Assembly: GCA_003249625.1 (NCBI GenBank)
Contig: QKII01000265.1
Location: 1 to 8,715 of the forward strand
Direction: 5' to 3'
DNA length: 8,715 nucleotides
Origin: Propionivibrio sp.
GTDB taxonomy: Bacteria; Pseudomonadota; Gammaproteobacteria; Burkholderiales; Rhodocyclaceae
Numbering within the stretch: the first letter of the stretch is position 1; every line of letters starts with the position of its first letter. A program made the position numbers and the translations under genes. The notes below the pieces were generated by a model. The model saw only the letters and a list, made by a program, of their open reading frames with translations. It was not told the DNA's origin and made no database searches. Of this stretch, positions 8,137 to 8,715 are shown piece after piece.

Positions 8137-8172
8137 TTCCTCCCCTTTTATCAGCGAACAGTTTCCCGAATA

Positions 8173-8715
8173 CTAATCAGAGTTACTTACCAGGTCAGCA
8201 TCGGTCCGCCCCAGAAATCCGGAGAAAACACGTTTTATCGGCGTATCCAGATCCGTCCACGCCGCACCGACACGTGAGAGACATTCGGGCAGCCGAAGCG
8301 GGCGTGTCTCCACGTTTTCCGGCTTCGCCGCCATGGCCAGCTGCGGAACCACCCCGATGCCCATGCCGGCAGCGACAAGAGCCAGCATCGTCGTGAACTC
8401 CCCAAGCTCCTGGATAACCGCCAGCGGTGCGCCGCAAAAGCGCATCGCCAGCATGAATTCGTCGTAAAAGCCGGGTGCAAAGCGGCGGGCAAGGAAAAAC
8501 ACTGGGTGAGCAGCGAGATCCGGGGGCGTTACTTCGGAGAGGGCACAAAGCGCATGCCCCGCTGGCAGCACCAAAAGGTACGGCTCTTCCAGGACGGTTT
8601 GTGTCGTAACGCGCTTGTCGTCCACGGGCAACCTGATGAAACCGAAGTCGATCAGGTTCGCCTTGAGTGCGCCCAGCTGGTCCGGGGTTGGCATGTCCTT
8701 GAGCTCAAGCTGGAT
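8173..8715 (-). CDS. LysR-type transcriptional regulator, C-terminal part only
   Basis: The visible 180 codons are open at the right edge and end in TAG at 8175-8173. They cover the effector-binding domain of a LysR regulator. LGALKANLIDFGFIRLP is the typical first-lobe strand-turn of this fold, EEPYLLVLPAGHAL follows at the hinge, and GEFTTMLALVAAGMGIGVVP is the second-lobe signature. The N-terminal winged helix-turn-helix (about 110-120 residues) lies outside the window. The ELKDMPTPDQLGALKANLIDFGF region resembles regulators of aromatic catabolism such as BenM/CatM/CbnR, which suggests, but does not show, a small aromatic or hydroaromatic acid as ligand. It is unusual in lying on the same strand and only 36 nt upstream of the gene it may control, instead of divergent from it, so it may be co-transcribed with the dehydrogenases and autoregulated from a promoter beyond the edge. 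Confidence 0.9.
   Translation of the reverse strand: MQLELKDMPTPDQLGALKANLIDFGFIRLPVDDKRVTTQTVLEEPYLLVLPAGHALCALSEVTPPDLAAHPVFFLARRFAPGFYDEFMLAMRFCGAPLAVIQELGEFTTMLALVAAGMGIGVVPQLAMAAKPENVETRPLRLPECLSRVGAAWTDLDTPIKRVFSGFLGRTDADLVSNSD

Noticed and set aside
7360..8277. Long plus-strand open frame (305 codons) opposite the AroE-like gene
   Set aside because: It is antisense to a gene with a full set of catalytic motifs and runs through the LysR/AroE gap; no ribosome site or domain is visible.

Overview
This GC-rich window looks like the chromosome of a proteobacterium. The phenylpyruvate decarboxylase resembles the Azospirillum type and is also typical of aromatic-degrading Rhodocyclales, so a betaproteobacterium (Azoarcus/Thauera-like) is my best guess. 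That placement is inference, not proof. The genes are tightly packed, and I see no tRNA, rRNA, insertion sequence, CRISPR array or phage gene.

Layout. (1) Leftward unit, 1-1149: an Lrp/AsnC-family regulator followed 42 nt later by a PqiA-family membrane protein cut by the left edge. (2) A 121-nt divergent intergenic region, 1150-1270, with inverted repeats, then a rightward 540-residue thiamine-diphosphate 2-keto acid decarboxylase (1271-2893) that keeps the active-site residues of phenylpyruvate/indolepyruvate decarboxylase. (3) After a 185-nt gap, a rightward pair: a gamma-class carbonic anhydrase-like protein (3079-3600) and, 13 nt later, an amidohydrolase of the 8-oxoguanine deaminase/chlorohydrolase type (3614-4975). 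(4) Converging from the right, a leftward unit of four genes with gaps of 36, 28 and 13 nt: a LysR-type regulator cut by the right edge (8173-8715), an AroE-like shikimate dehydrogenase homologue (7270-8136), a YqhD/BdhA-type metal-dependent alcohol dehydrogenase (6072-7241) and a YdgJ-like Gfo/Idh/MocA oxidoreductase (5015-6058).

How the genes may work together. The Lrp-like protein is well placed to control itself and the divergent decarboxylase, as expected for turnover of aromatic amino acids: phenylpyruvate or indolepyruvate to the aldehyde, then to phenylacetate/indoleacetate or the alcohol. The LysR-led unit encodes three different NAD(P)-dependent oxidoreductases and looks like a small catabolic or detoxification module. 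Its AroE-like member keeps the catalytic Lys/Asp pair but lacks the SxSP motif that holds the shikimate carboxylate, so its substrate may differ. This is the best candidate here for an undescribed function. All genes belong to recognisable families, and nothing in the window amounts to a clearly novel system.
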